Shown here: in pieces, positions 38,486 through 47,900 of the stretch | How the letters are laid out: each line of letters begins with the position of its first letter | Numbering within the stretch: position 1 is the first letter of the stretch | Source of the DNA: Vibrio cidicii | GTDB taxonomy: Bacteria; Pseudomonadota; Gammaproteobacteria; Enterobacterales; Vibrionaceae | Assembly: GCF_009763805.1 (NCBI RefSeq) | Contig: NZ_CP046804.1 | Coordinates: forward strand, 434,001 to 498,000 | DNA length: 64,000 nt | Direction: 5' to 3' | Notes under the pieces: generated by a model | Databases searched by the model: none | Told to the model about the DNA's origin: nothing | Seen by the model: only the letters and a program-made list of their open reading frames with translations | Position numbers and translations under genes: made by a program

Positions 38486-40123
38486 GTGGATAGAGACTAC
38501 TATCGTTTACGGGGCGATTTTCTCCCGTTGGCTCAGACACAAAAAACGTTAGGCGCACTGGACGAGTCTGACTGGGTCAGTCACGTCAATCGGGCTTGCT
38601 ATGAAGGTGGATGGCAAGTTTACCCTTTGCGTGGATTGGCAAAATACAGTGAAAGTTCGCCCATTTTGCAGTCATTTGCTCTGGAAGAGTCGCAAGACGA
38701 AGGAGACTACGTCGATTACTCAGCAATGAAGGCCTTTCCGGAGCTGGAAGTTTTTCTCTCTCAGCTTTGCTGCCCACTTCTCTCCATTCGGCTTATGCGC
38801 CTGATGCCCGGCTCGGTGATCCACCCACATCGTGATAGGGGGCTTTGCTTCTCAAATGGGCAAGCGCGCTTGCATTTATCTCTGGCTTCAGAACCCGATG
38901 TCGAGTTTGTAGTGAATGGTGAATCAGTTCATATGGCACCTGGTGAGCTGTGGTACCTGAACGCTGATTGTGAACACGCGGTGTATCATTCTGGCAGCGC
39001 GCCGCGTATTCATGTTGTGATCGACTGCATTGCAAATGACTGGTTGCGAAATATGTTGTGTTTACCGGAGCATCACGATCTAGCAGATTACTCAGTCGCT
39101 GAACGCCAAGCTTGGCTAGTTGAATTGGCTGAAAAGATGGTAACTTGTTCGCATGAGGAGCGCTATGGACTGCGTGCACCGATAAGAGATTTTGCCACCA
39201 GTCTTGCCAAGCTAAGTAATCTCGAACTGCATCCAGATCTGTTACTGGATACTGACTTTACGATGACAGCTTCTGGGAAAGCGGTATCAATGACCACTGC
39301 CGCACAGTGTGCAGAAGAAGTATTGCGCACTGCTGTGTTTGTCCGCGGTATTCATCAGGCTATTCGCGAAAGATTACCCTCTGAAGCACCTATTTCCGTG
39401 TTATATGCAGGAACTGGTCCCTTTGCGACTTTGCTACTGCCGCTGATGGGGCTGTTTTCTGCTGCACAGCTTCAGGTCACGATGCTGGATATTCACAACG
39501 AGTCCTTGGACAAGCTCCAATTCCTTGTAGAAGCGCTTGGTTTGGGAGATCGTGTGGCAGACTATGTTTGTGCCGATGCAACTTGTTGGCAGTCTGCAGA
39601 GCAGTTTGACTTGATTGTTTCCGAAACCATGAAGGCGGCGCTCGCGACAGAGCCTCAGGTCAGTGTTTTCTCCCATTTAGTGGCATTCCTTAAACCATCG
39701 GGTTCATTGATTCCGCAGGCTATAGAGTTAGCCTTGAATGGCCTTGATCTCAACGGGAAACGCATTCCTTTAACAGCCAAAGGGCGTCTGGATCGTGCAA
39801 CGGCCTTTGATTTGGCAAACGGCAATCAACAAGCATTAGACATGCGTGCATATCTACCCGCTGAGAGCGAGATTCAGGCGATTGAGATTTGCACCAACAT
39901 TCAGGTTTATGGACATCATCTTTTAACTGGCTATGACTGTAGCCTGAATCTTCCGTTTGTGATCTCGTTATCATCATCGGATCTGCAAGCCATGAGCGGC
40001 TGTGAAAAGTCGCAGATCACACATGTTGTACAGCTCTCGTATTCCACCGGTTCAGCTCCGGGTTACACCTTATCATTTACGCCGTTAACCACTGCGGTAG
40101 CGGTAATCGAGGGACAAGAATAA
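38486..40123 (+). CDS. Fusion of Asp/Asn beta-hydroxylase-like and methyltransferase domains
   Basis: About 545 residues. The N-terminal domain (about 1-190) looks like the aspartyl/asparaginyl beta-hydroxylase fold: iron ligands HPHRDRG at about 114-120, ARLHLSL, and the distal HAVYHSG with the 2-oxoglutarate Arg in PRIHVVID. The C-terminal domain (about 270-545) is a class I SAM methyltransferase of PRMT-like layout, with VLYAGTGPFATLLLPL, VTMLDIHNESLDK, VCADAT and LIVSETMKAA. It could modify a protein side chain in two ways. The start is uncertain (GTG 38486 or TTG 38477). It heads a same-strand cluster and overlaps the next gene by one base. Confidence 0.75.
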   Translation: MDRDYYRLRGDFLPLAQTQKTLGALDESDWVSHVNRACYEGGWQVYPLRGLAKYSESSPILQSFALEESQDEGDYVDYSAMKAFPELEVFLSQLCCPLLSIRLMRLMPGSVIHPHRDRGLCFSNGQARLHLSLASEPDVEFVVNGESVHMAPGELWYLNADCEHAVYHSGSAPRIHVVIDCIANDWLRNMLCLPEHHDLADYSVAERQAWLVELAEKMVTCSHEERYGLRAPIRDFATSLAKLSNLELHPDLLLDTDFTMTASGKAVSMTTAAQCAEEVLRTAVFVRGIHQAIRERLPSEAPISVLYAGTGPFATLLLPLMGLFSAAQLQVTMLDIHNESLDKLQFLVEALGLGDRVADYVCADATCWQSAEQFDLIVSETMKAALATEPQVSVFSHLVAFLKPSGSLIPQAIELALNGLDLNGKRIPLTAKGRLDRATAFDLANGNQQALDMRAYLPAESEIQAIEICTNIQVYGHHLLTGYDCSLNLPFVISLSSSDLQAMSGCEKSQITHVVQLSYSTGSAPGYTLSFTPLTTAVAVIEGQE

Positions 40124-40891
40124 TGCGAAAAGGAACCACTGTAGAATTCCAGCAGCAACGTCGTCAGATTATCGGTACGGGCCTTGCGGCGCTAGGCATG
40201 GCCAGTTTAGCGGGGCTATCAGCCCCAGTGTTTGCCGATAACCAATTATCAAAGAAACAGTACTGATCAAAACAACTGTAGCCGCTTGACCGAACAGCAA
40301 GTAGCTCAATTTGGTATTAAGGCGCCAAGCTTTACTGTTGAAACACCTGAAGGGGAGATCTTGACATTATCAAGGCGGCTTCGAGTCGCGCGTCGATATC
40401 AGGATCTCATGTATCTCTCATACCAGAATGAATCTTCTATTCATGTCTATGATTCAGTCTCTTTACTGCCTCGATATGAAATCCTATTTGATGCAGAGCT
40501 CGGCACACTAAAAGATTTTGCCGTAAGCGAAAGCGGCGATGTTTTTGTACTGCTTACTGGCCAGCACACCATTGCTCACTTAAGTTCTAATGGAGCCTTC
40601 ATCAAGTCTATTGGTGAATTTGGTATTGATAAACCGCAGCAGCTCAACGGGCCAAGTTCACTCACGGTCGATTCTTTAGGCAATCTTCATGTTTGGGATG
40701 CAGGATCTCGACAGATCAAAGTTTTTACCCCCAACAATCAGTTCGTGCGCCAGTACGGTCAGGCTCGCTTTAGCTCGGTGCGGACAGTGCGAAGTATTGA
40801 TGGGCGAGAAGCCTTAGTCGTGCTAGGTGGCGCGTTGGGAGACAGAGAATGGCGTTTTACACAGGATGGTAGTGCTTTGCCAAGCCTCTAG
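40123..40891 (+). CDS. Tat-exported beta-propeller-like protein, frame broken
   Basis: About 255 residues when joined. The signal is twin-arginine QRRQIIGTGLAALGMASLAG with a site near VFADN. The first frame stops at 40266. The next continues STDQNNCSRLTEQQVAQFGI, so one extra base lies near 40250. The body has NHL-like strands (DFAVSESGDVFVLLTGQHTI; SLTVDSLGNLHVWDAGSRQI) that suggest part of a beta-propeller. ATG 40123 overlaps the preceding stop. It may act in the periplasm with the cluster's secreted proteins. The function is unknown. Confidence 0.68.
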
Positions 40892-40947
40892 TTCAAGATT
40901 GTGACATACAAAATCAACATTATGCCTTTAAAAATGGGATTGCAAAC

Positions 40948-41460
40948 GTGCAGAAATTGATATTACCGGATGGTTTACATGTTCGCCCCTCTCGGCCAAC
41001 AGATAAGCCTTTTATAGAAAATCTTCATCGTGAGGTTCGGCAGGATTTGCAACTAATCGAAGGTGAACAGGATTTTATTGAGTCAATTGTTGAAATGCAG
41101 TTTCGGGCTCAGACGCAGGGTTATGGCGATCAGTTTCCTAACGCGATGTACTTTATTATTGAAAAGCATCACGAGCCCATTGGAAAGGCAACGCTTGATT
41201 TTGGGAGCAATGAAGTACGTCTTATTGATCTTGCATTTCTGCCTAAGGCCTGCGGATTGGGCTTTGGTCAGGCTGTGATTCAATCATTTCAAAAGGCAGC
41301 AGCGCAAGTAGGAGCACCCATGACACTGTCTGTGCTCAGGTCAAACATAGGAGCAAAACAGCTTTACCATCGATTAGGATTTGAACTCGAAGCATCTAAG
41401 CCACCCTACGAGTTATTAATTTGGTATCCCCCTGCGATGAAGCGTGTGATAGGCGGATAA
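40948..41460 (+). CDS. GNAT-family N-acetyltransferase
   Basis: 170 residues. The acetyl-CoA loop is LAFLPKACGLGFGQAVIQSF (about 92-111), with a second motif NIGAKQLYHRLGFELE (about 132-147). The start is GTG 40948. Its position between the Tat protein and the DUF6916 gene suggests it modifies a cluster product. The substrate is unknown. The frame is intact. Confidence 0.85.
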   Translation: MQKLILPDGLHVRPSRPTDKPFIENLHREVRQDLQLIEGEQDFIESIVEMQFRAQTQGYGDQFPNAMYFIIEKHHEPIGKATLDFGSNEVRLIDLAFLPKACGLGFGQAVIQSFQKAAAQVGAPMTLSVLRSNIGAKQLYHRLGFELEASKPPYELLIWYPPAMKRVIGG

Positions 41461-41517
41461 CTCACGTTTACCTCGTCAATATCGACCAGTGTTTAAGGAT
41501 TAATAAAAGGATCAAAG

Positions 41518-41814
41518 ATGGAAAAACTAAAGCGCAGTTTGTTTGAAAATGTGATCGATCAAAATATTGAAGTGTACACAACGGATGGCAAACAAAAGCT
41601 AAACGACTTGCAAGTGGATGCCGTTGATGAGTGCAAACTTAACAGTCGTGAGTTTGAAGGGTTTTCAGTCACGTTAACCGCCAAATCCTCTTGTCCGCTT
41701 GCTGATGATACCTACTGGTTAAAACATCCTCAGTTGGGTGAAATGCCACTGTTCTTGTCTGCTTTCGAAAAAGACAAATATCAAATAATTGTCAGCGTAA
41801 AGAAAGAAGCATAA
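41518..41814 (+). CDS. DUF6916 protein
   Basis: 98 residues, no signal peptide, beta-rich. The recurring pattern LNDLQVDAVDEC...FEGFSVTLTA...GEMPLFLSAFE...YQIIVS fits the small DUF6916 family that I associate with collar-protein (MdpB-like) clusters. An AAAGGA site precedes the ATG, and the first collar gene follows after nine bases. The function is unknown. Confidence 0.7.
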   Translation: MEKLKRSLFENVIDQNIEVYTTDGKQKLNDLQVDAVDECKLNSREFEGFSVTLTAKSSCPLADDTYWLKHPQLGEMPLFLSAFEKDKYQIIVSVKKEA

Positions 41815-41823
41815 AGGAGTTTA

Positions 41824-42348
41824 ATGATGTCAGATCCATTCATTGGGCAGGTCACCCTCTATGGCTACAGTTGGGCACCTAAAAATTGGTCTTTGTGTAA
41901 CGGTCAAATAATTCAAGTGAGCCAAAACCCAGCGCTTTTCTCGCTAATGGGCAGCGCGTATGGTGGCGATGGCAGAACAACTTTTGCTTTGCCAGATTTT
42001 CGTGGCAGAGTACCGGTAGGGCTTGGCACCTTAGGTGACGTTACTTACGAGCGAGGCAATGCTGGTGGCGCTGAAAACGTAACGTTAACCTTAGCAAATA
42101 TCGCGCACACCCACGACGTGCAAGCAAGTACAGAAACGGCTGACATTCCATTCGCAAATGCTCCAGGCCCAAATCAAATGGCGACGCAGACGGCAGTGCC
42201 TATATATGCCGAAGCTACAAGTTTGGTAAATACCTCGGGCTCCACGGTATCAAGCATTGGCGGCGATCAGAGCCACAATAATATGCAACCCAGCTTATCT
42301 CTTAACTTTGCCATTGCACTCACTGGCATTTATCCGAGCCGAAACTAA
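41824..42348 (+). CDS. Collar-domain protein 1 (microcystin-dependent-protein-like)
   Basis: 174 residues. It has a phage tail collar fold with FIGQVTLYGYSWAPKNWSLC, the hallmark LFSLMGSAYGGDGRTTFALP, DFRGRVPVG, and the ending LNFAIALTGIYPSRN. First of three adjacent paralogues. AAGGAG precedes the ATG; ATG 41827 is an equally good start. This family occurs in bacterial genomes outside phages. The lack of any other tail gene nearby argues against a prophage. Possible roles are surface display or secretion cargo; unproven. Confidence 0.85.
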   Translation: MMSDPFIGQVTLYGYSWAPKNWSLCNGQIIQVSQNPALFSLMGSAYGGDGRTTFALPDFRGRVPVGLGTLGDVTYERGNAGGAENVTLTLANIAHTHDVQASTETADIPFANAPGPNQMATQTAVPIYAEATSLVNTSGSTVSSIGGDQSHNNMQPSLSLNFAIALTGIYPSRN

Positions 42349-42359
42349 GGAGGTCATCA

Positions 42360-42878
42360 ATGGAAGGGTTTATGGGACAGTTAACGATGTTTGCCGGCAA
42401 TTACTCGCCATTTAAATGGGCGTATTGTGACGGGCAGCTTCTGTCAGTTTCGGGGAACGAGGCGCTTTTTTCTTTGCTTGGTACTGCTTATGGCGGTGAT
42501 GGTAGAAGTAGTTTTGGGTTTCCTGATATGCGAGGTCGATTACCTATGGGGTTTGGCAGTGGTCCCGGATTAACGCCAACACAGATAGGAACAATGAAAG
42601 GGGTAGAAACGGTCACCTTAGATATCAGTCAAATACCATCGCATAGCCATAATTTTCAGGTAAGTAACAACGCCGCTACGGGTACAAACCCTGCTGGGCA
42701 AGTGTTGGGTAAAGCGGATATCTACTGTGAGCCAGCAACGGCTCAGTATGGCCCTTCAGCCATGTATGACGGCATCATTGCTTCCATGGGAAGCAATGAT
42801 GTGCATGAAAACAAAATGCCTAGCCTTGGGATTAACTTTATCATCTGTCTAAATGGCATTTACCCATCTAGAAACTAA
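42360..42878 (+). CDS. Collar-domain protein 2
   Basis: 172 residues and a paralogue of its neighbours, with MGQLTMFAGNYSPFKWAYCD, LFSLLGTAYGGDGRSSFGFP, DMRGRLPMGFG and the ending INFIICLNGIYPSRN. The C-rich centre differs from copy 1. AAGGAGG lies ten bases ahead of ATG. It follows copy 1 by eleven bases and precedes copy 3 by eleven. Confidence 0.85.
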   Translation: MEGFMGQLTMFAGNYSPFKWAYCDGQLLSVSGNEALFSLLGTAYGGDGRSSFGFPDMRGRLPMGFGSGPGLTPTQIGTMKGVETVTLDISQIPSHSHNFQVSNNAATGTNPAGQVLGKADIYCEPATAQYGPSAMYDGIIASMGSNDVHENKMPSLGINFIICLNGIYPSRN

Positions 42879-42889
42879 GGAGAAGAGTC

Positions 42890-43423
42890 ATGGCTGATTG
42901 TTTTATCGGTGAAGTCCGAATGTTTGTTTGCAATTTTACACCTGAGTGGTGGACCAGTTGTGAAGGACAACTACTACCTATATCGCAAAATCCAGCACTT
43001 TTTGCGGTAATCGGCTGTAACTTTGGTGGTAATTGTCGCACCACCATGGCGGTGCCAAATTTACAATGTAGAGTACCGATGGGGACGGGGACAGGTCCTG
43101 GCCTGACAGAAAATATGTTGGCTGAAAAGCAAGGCGAAAATGCTGTTGTGTTATATGAGTCGGACTTACCTGCTCATACCCATACTTTTTATGGCACGAC
43201 TTCATTAGGCGGTACGGTTGATACGGGGCAGGGGAATCTACTTGCACAATTTCCACACGGTAACGTTTATGATAAAGCTCCTAACGCGCAAGAGCAGATA
43301 GCGATGGATTATGATGCGCTTGGTACTAATGGTATGGCAAATGCTGGGCATGAAAACCGCCAACCATTTTTGGCAGTTCGGTTCGCATTGGCACTGGATG
43401 GCACATTTCCTCAGCGAAATTAG
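42890..43423 (+). CDS. Collar-domain protein 3
   Basis: 177 residues. It is the most diverged of the three: FIGEVRMFVCNFTPEWWTSC, LFAVIGCNFGGNCRTTMAVP, then NLQCRVPMG, ending VRFALALDGTFPQRN. It has several additional cysteines in place of residues conserved in copies 1 and 2 (GCNFGGNCRT instead of GSAYGGDGRT). AAGGAGAAG precedes ATG. A gap of 140 bases separates it from the protease gene. Confidence 0.85.
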   Translation: MADCFIGEVRMFVCNFTPEWWTSCEGQLLPISQNPALFAVIGCNFGGNCRTTMAVPNLQCRVPMGTGTGPGLTENMLAEKQGENAVVLYESDLPAHTHTFYGTTSLGGTVDTGQGNLLAQFPHGNVYDKAPNAQEQIAMDYDALGTNGMANAGHENRQPFLAVRFALALDGTFPQRN

Positions 43424-43563
43424 CCTATTGGGTGAGCGGGTACGAGTAAGCTGCCGGCCTTTCGCGGGCGCTTACTCTCCTTTTTGTCGTTGTATGGTAT
43501 GGAAGTGTCATTTTGGCTTGTAAATTAGCAACCTATAGTCGTTTCCCTTACGAGTGGTGATTA

Positions 43564-44889
43564 ATGCATAAAAAAGAAGCTTATCTACGGTTAAATCTTA
43601 TAAAGTTAACACTCGTGCTGTACGGTATTATTGTTGTTTTTTTTTCGCCTATCGGTCATGCGCACGAGATTGAGTTTGTTAATTTTGGCAACAAGATAAA
43701 GCTGCAACAGAGTGATCCCGAGCAGGCGAGCGTGTATCGACTGGCAAATTCGGATCAGCGAGTGGAACTGAGCAACCGGCTGATAGTAAAAGTCAGGCTA
43801 GGAATGCGTGACGACGTCATCAATGCGCTAAAAAGGAAGGTCAAAGTCGAACAACTTGTGGTCTTGGGGCCTTTTGCTGAGCACGAGTTTTTGGTGGTGT
43901 CGCTAGAAGAGCAGGCCGCAGAGAATCTAGCCCATGCACTTGAGGTTGCCAATGGTTTGGCTGGCGTGGCTTACGCTCAGCCAGATCTTTTACAAGTTAA
44001 AAGCAAACTTGAGCTTGACATACAGAACCCAGATCAACAGGTAAGAAACATCTTACTAGAATCACGGGGAGCGCGAGGTTTTCCGTATCGATTGTTTCGC
44101 TTAGATACCTGGCAAAAGGAATTACAACAAATAACGCGCGGTAAAGGAGTCACCATTGTGGTCATTGATGATGGGTTCGATTTAGAACACGACGCCTTTA
44201 GTCAAACCAAGCTATTGCTCACTTACGATATTGAAAGAAGGGTTAAGGATGTTGCGCCGCAAAGCCCGATGGATAGACACGGGACTAAGGTCTTGGGAGT
44301 CATTGGTGCGAGGATGAGTCCCCTCGTCCAAGTTGAAATGGCAGGGTTAGCAACCGACGCGGGGTTCATTGCCGTTAGACAGACAAAAAGCTGGACTAGC
44401 CATACGTTAGAATCATTACACATCGCGAAATTGGCCAATGCTGATGTAATCAACATGAGCTGGCGAACGCAGCTGCTATTGGAGCCAATCAAAGATGCCA
44501 TTGATGGATTGGCGCAAACTGGCCGAGACGGGAAAGGGACGATGGTTGTTCTAGCAGCGGGCAACAGTGGCAGTATGATTAAAGAAAATAGCACAGAGGC
44601 AAGTATTAAATCTGCGGTGGTTATTGGTGCGCTAGGGAAAGATGGTATGCCCGCAAGTTACAGTAATTTTGGTCAATCGGTTAGTGCTTGGATGCCCGGC
44701 TATAGCGCGAAGGTTCCTGCAAAAAATAATGCCTACAGTAGTTTTGGTGGCACCTCTTACGCAGCCGCCTATGGCACAGGCATGATTGCACTGCTGCTAG
44801 CATCAGAACCAGAACTCTCGGTTGATGAGGTCAAACAAAAGCTGGCTCAAGTAACCGATGTCGCACAAGGCAATCGACAACTGAGATGA
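43564..44889 (+). CDS. Secreted subtilisin-like (S8) serine protease
   Basis: 441 residues with a signal peptide (about 1-35, ending near HAHEIE) and a propeptide-like region (about 60-140: VKVRLGMRDDVINALKRK). The catalytic triad is visible: Asp in VVIDDGFDLEH (about 202), His in DRHGTKVLGVIG (about 238) and Ser in SSFGGTSYAAAYGTG (about 398). The oxyanion Asn is in VLAAGNSGS (about 333). It could mature the giant repeat protein encoded next or the collar proteins; inference from position. The frame is intact. Confidence 0.92.
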   Translation: MHKKEAYLRLNLIKLTLVLYGIIVVFFSPIGHAHEIEFVNFGNKIKLQQSDPEQASVYRLANSDQRVELSNRLIVKVRLGMRDDVINALKRKVKVEQLVVLGPFAEHEFLVVSLEEQAAENLAHALEVANGLAGVAYAQPDLLQVKSKLELDIQNPDQQVRNILLESRGARGFPYRLFRLDTWQKELQQITRGKGVTIVVIDDGFDLEHDAFSQTKLLLTYDIERRVKDVAPQSPMDRHGTKVLGVIGARMSPLVQVEMAGLATDAGFIAVRQTKSWTSHTLESLHIAKLANADVINMSWRTQLLLEPIKDAIDGLAQTGRDGKGTMVVLAAGNSGSMIKENSTEASIKSAVVIGALGKDGMPASYSNFGQSVSAWMPGYSAKVPAKNNAYSSFGGTSYAAAYGTGMIALLLASEPELSVDEVKQKLAQVTDVAQGNRQLR

Positions 44890-44986
44890 TGAGAACAACG
44901 GTGTTAGTTTTTGCTAACACAATAAGTTGAATAAAGGACACTCCCACCTTGAAGCGAGCTTCAGGGTATAAAATGTGGATAAAACT

Positions 44987-47900
44987 ATGGATACAGAACA
45001 TAACAGCGCAGTGATATTTAGGCACAGTAAACTACAAACCCATATTAAGGCCGCATTGCTATGCAGTGCTGCTATTCAATTACCTGTGGCAGTGGCTTCA
45101 TCAACGCTAGCAAATGCAGAGACATTACAGGGCGGGGCGGCTCATACCGTTGTTCATCAGCAAGCACTAGAGTACGTGCAGTCAAGATTAACTAGCAAAG
45201 CCATTACGGTCACGCGCGATCCAAATTGGGGACGGCTTGAGTTTTTACAATGTACGGGTGTCCTAGGGTGTTCCACCTTTCCAGACGAGGCCCGTTGTAA
45301 TGAAAACGCTCCGCTTTGTAGTTGGGATCCTGGGACGCCTAGTAATAATCCTCCATCCTTTAACAGCAGCGCATCGACTAACTTTGCAGAAAATGACACG
45401 GGCACAGTGCTGGATGTTAATGCTGACAATGGTGATGGCGGTAGCAATGACTCAGGGATCACTTATTCCTTATCTGGTACAGACGCTTCGCAGTTCAATA
45501 TTAACTCAAGCTCTGGTGTCATCACGTTTAAGACTGCACCGGATTATGAGAATCCGGGGGACAGTGGCGGCAACAACGTTTATAACCTTACCGTCACAGC
45601 CAATGATGGTGGAAGTAGCAACAATACAGCGATACAAAACATTACCATCACTGTGACCGACGTAGATGACACGGCGCCGGACGCGCCTTCCACGCCGGAT
45701 CTTGATACCGCCTCTGATACAGGTGCATCGAATACCGACAACATAACCAATGACACAACGCCAACCTTTAGTGGTACTGCCGAAAGTGGCTCGACCGTTA
45801 CCTTGTATAGCGACCAAGTCGGCGGTGGCTCAACCGTTATAGGCACTGGCACTGCAACCGGTGGTAACTGGCAGATCACGACCGACGCATTAACGGCAGG
45901 AGTGACGCATGCAATTACCGCCAAAGCGACGGATTCGGCAAATAACGTCAGCAGCAGTTCAAGTGCTCTCAGTGTAACTATTGACAACACGGCACCATCC
46001 GCGCCAAGCACTCCTGATCTCGCGGCGAGCAGCGACACAGGCACTTCGAATACCGACAACATAACCAATGACACGACGCCAACCTTTAGTGGTACTGCCG
46101 AAAGTGGCTCGACCGTTACCTTGTATAGCGACCAAGTCGGCGGTGGCGCTACTTCCATAGGTTCCGCAACCGCAACTGATGGCAACTGGCAGATCACGAC
46201 CGACGAATTAGCAGCGGGAGTGACGCATGCAATTACCGCCAAAGCGACGGATTCGGCAAATAACGTCAGCAACAGTTCAAGTGCTCTCAGTGTAACGATT
46301 GACAACACGGCGCCATCCGCGCCAAGCACTCCTGATCTCGCGGCGAGCAGCGACACAGGCACTTCGAATACCGATAACCTGACCAATGACACAACGCCTA
46401 CCTTTACAGGATCAGGTACCACCGGTGACACCGTTACTCTCGTTTCCAATGTCGATGGCACCATCGGCAGCGCTCTTGTCAGCGGTGGCGTTTGGAGCAT
46501 TACTGCAAGCTCAGCGCTGACCGCAGGTGACCACACTATCACAGCGCGCGCAACAGACGCAGCTGGCAATACTGCTGATAGCGCCAGTTTGGCGATTACG
46601 TTGGATACCTCAGTACCAACGCCCACCATCACCACGCCGATTGAAGGCGATGGCAGGGTGAACGCGGCGGAAGATGGCGACGTGCTGATTGCGGGTACGG
46701 GCGCGGAGCCAGGCAACAGTGTCACGGTGGCTATTACCGACAACAGCAACACCGACAGCCGCACCGTAATCGCGGATAGCAGCGGTGATTGGACGATTGA
46801 CGGCAGCGAGTTTGACGTCAGCAGCTTTAACAACGGCACCTTGACGGTTACTGCGACCCAAAGCGATGTGGCGGGCAACACCTCGAGTGCGGCCAACACC
46901 ACCGTCACGTTAGATAACAGCGCGCCAAATGCTCCGTCTATCACCACACCGATCGAAGGCGATGGCATCGTAAATGCCGCAGAAGACAATGATGTACTCA
47001 TTGCGGGTTCCGGTGCCGAACCGGGTAACAGTGTGACGGTGGCCATCACTGACAGTAACAGCTCTGTGAGCCGTACTGTCACGGCAGATGGTTCTGGAAA
47101 CTGGACTTTAAGCAGCAGTGAGCTGGATGTTAGCGGCCTGAACAATGGCACGCTGACGGTTACTGCAACTCAAAGCGATGCGGCGGGCAACACCTCGAGT
47201 GCGGCCAGCACCACCGTCACGTTAGATAACAGCGCGCCAAGTGCCCCGTCCATCACCACGCCGATTGAAGGCGATGGCAGGGTGAACGCGGCGGAAGATG
47301 GCGACGTGCTGATTGCGGGCACGGGGGCGGAGCCGGGCAACAGTGTCACGGTGGTTATTACCGACAACAGCAACACCGACAACCGCACCGTAACCGCGGA
47401 TAGCAGCGGTGATTGGACGATTGACAGCAGCGAGTTTGATGTCAGTGCGTTTAACAACGGCACCTTGACGGTCACCGCGACCCAAAGCGATGCGGCGGGC
47501 AACACCTCGAGTGCGGCCAGCACCACCGTCACGTTAGATAACAGCGCGCCAAGCATTGGCATTAGCAGCGACAAAACGGCGCTGAAAGTGGGCGAAACCG
47601 CGACGCTGACCTTCACCTTGTCGGAAAGCAGCAGTGACTTCACGGCGGACGACATTACCGTGACGGGCGGCAGCTTGTCAGGCTTTACTGGCAGCGGCAC
47701 CAGCTACACCGCAACCTTTACCCCAACCGCCGATACGACCAGCACGGCGACCATCAACGTTGCGGCGAATACCTTTACCGATGCAGCGGGCAACGGCAAT
47801 ACAGCGGCCACCCAGCTCAGCATCAGTGTCGATACCCAAACGCCATCGGGCCACAGTGTGGCGTTTGGCGATACGCTGTACTCGAATGCGGAGAAAACGG

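Noticed and set aside
41824..43423. Collar proteins as evidence of a prophage
   Set aside because: No capsid, portal, terminase, tail or integrase gene is nearby; this collar family occurs as chromosomal trios.
44899..44918. GTGTTAG/CTAACAC hairpin between the subtilase and giant genes as a terminator
   Set aside because: No T run follows; it could be a processing site but is too weak to call.
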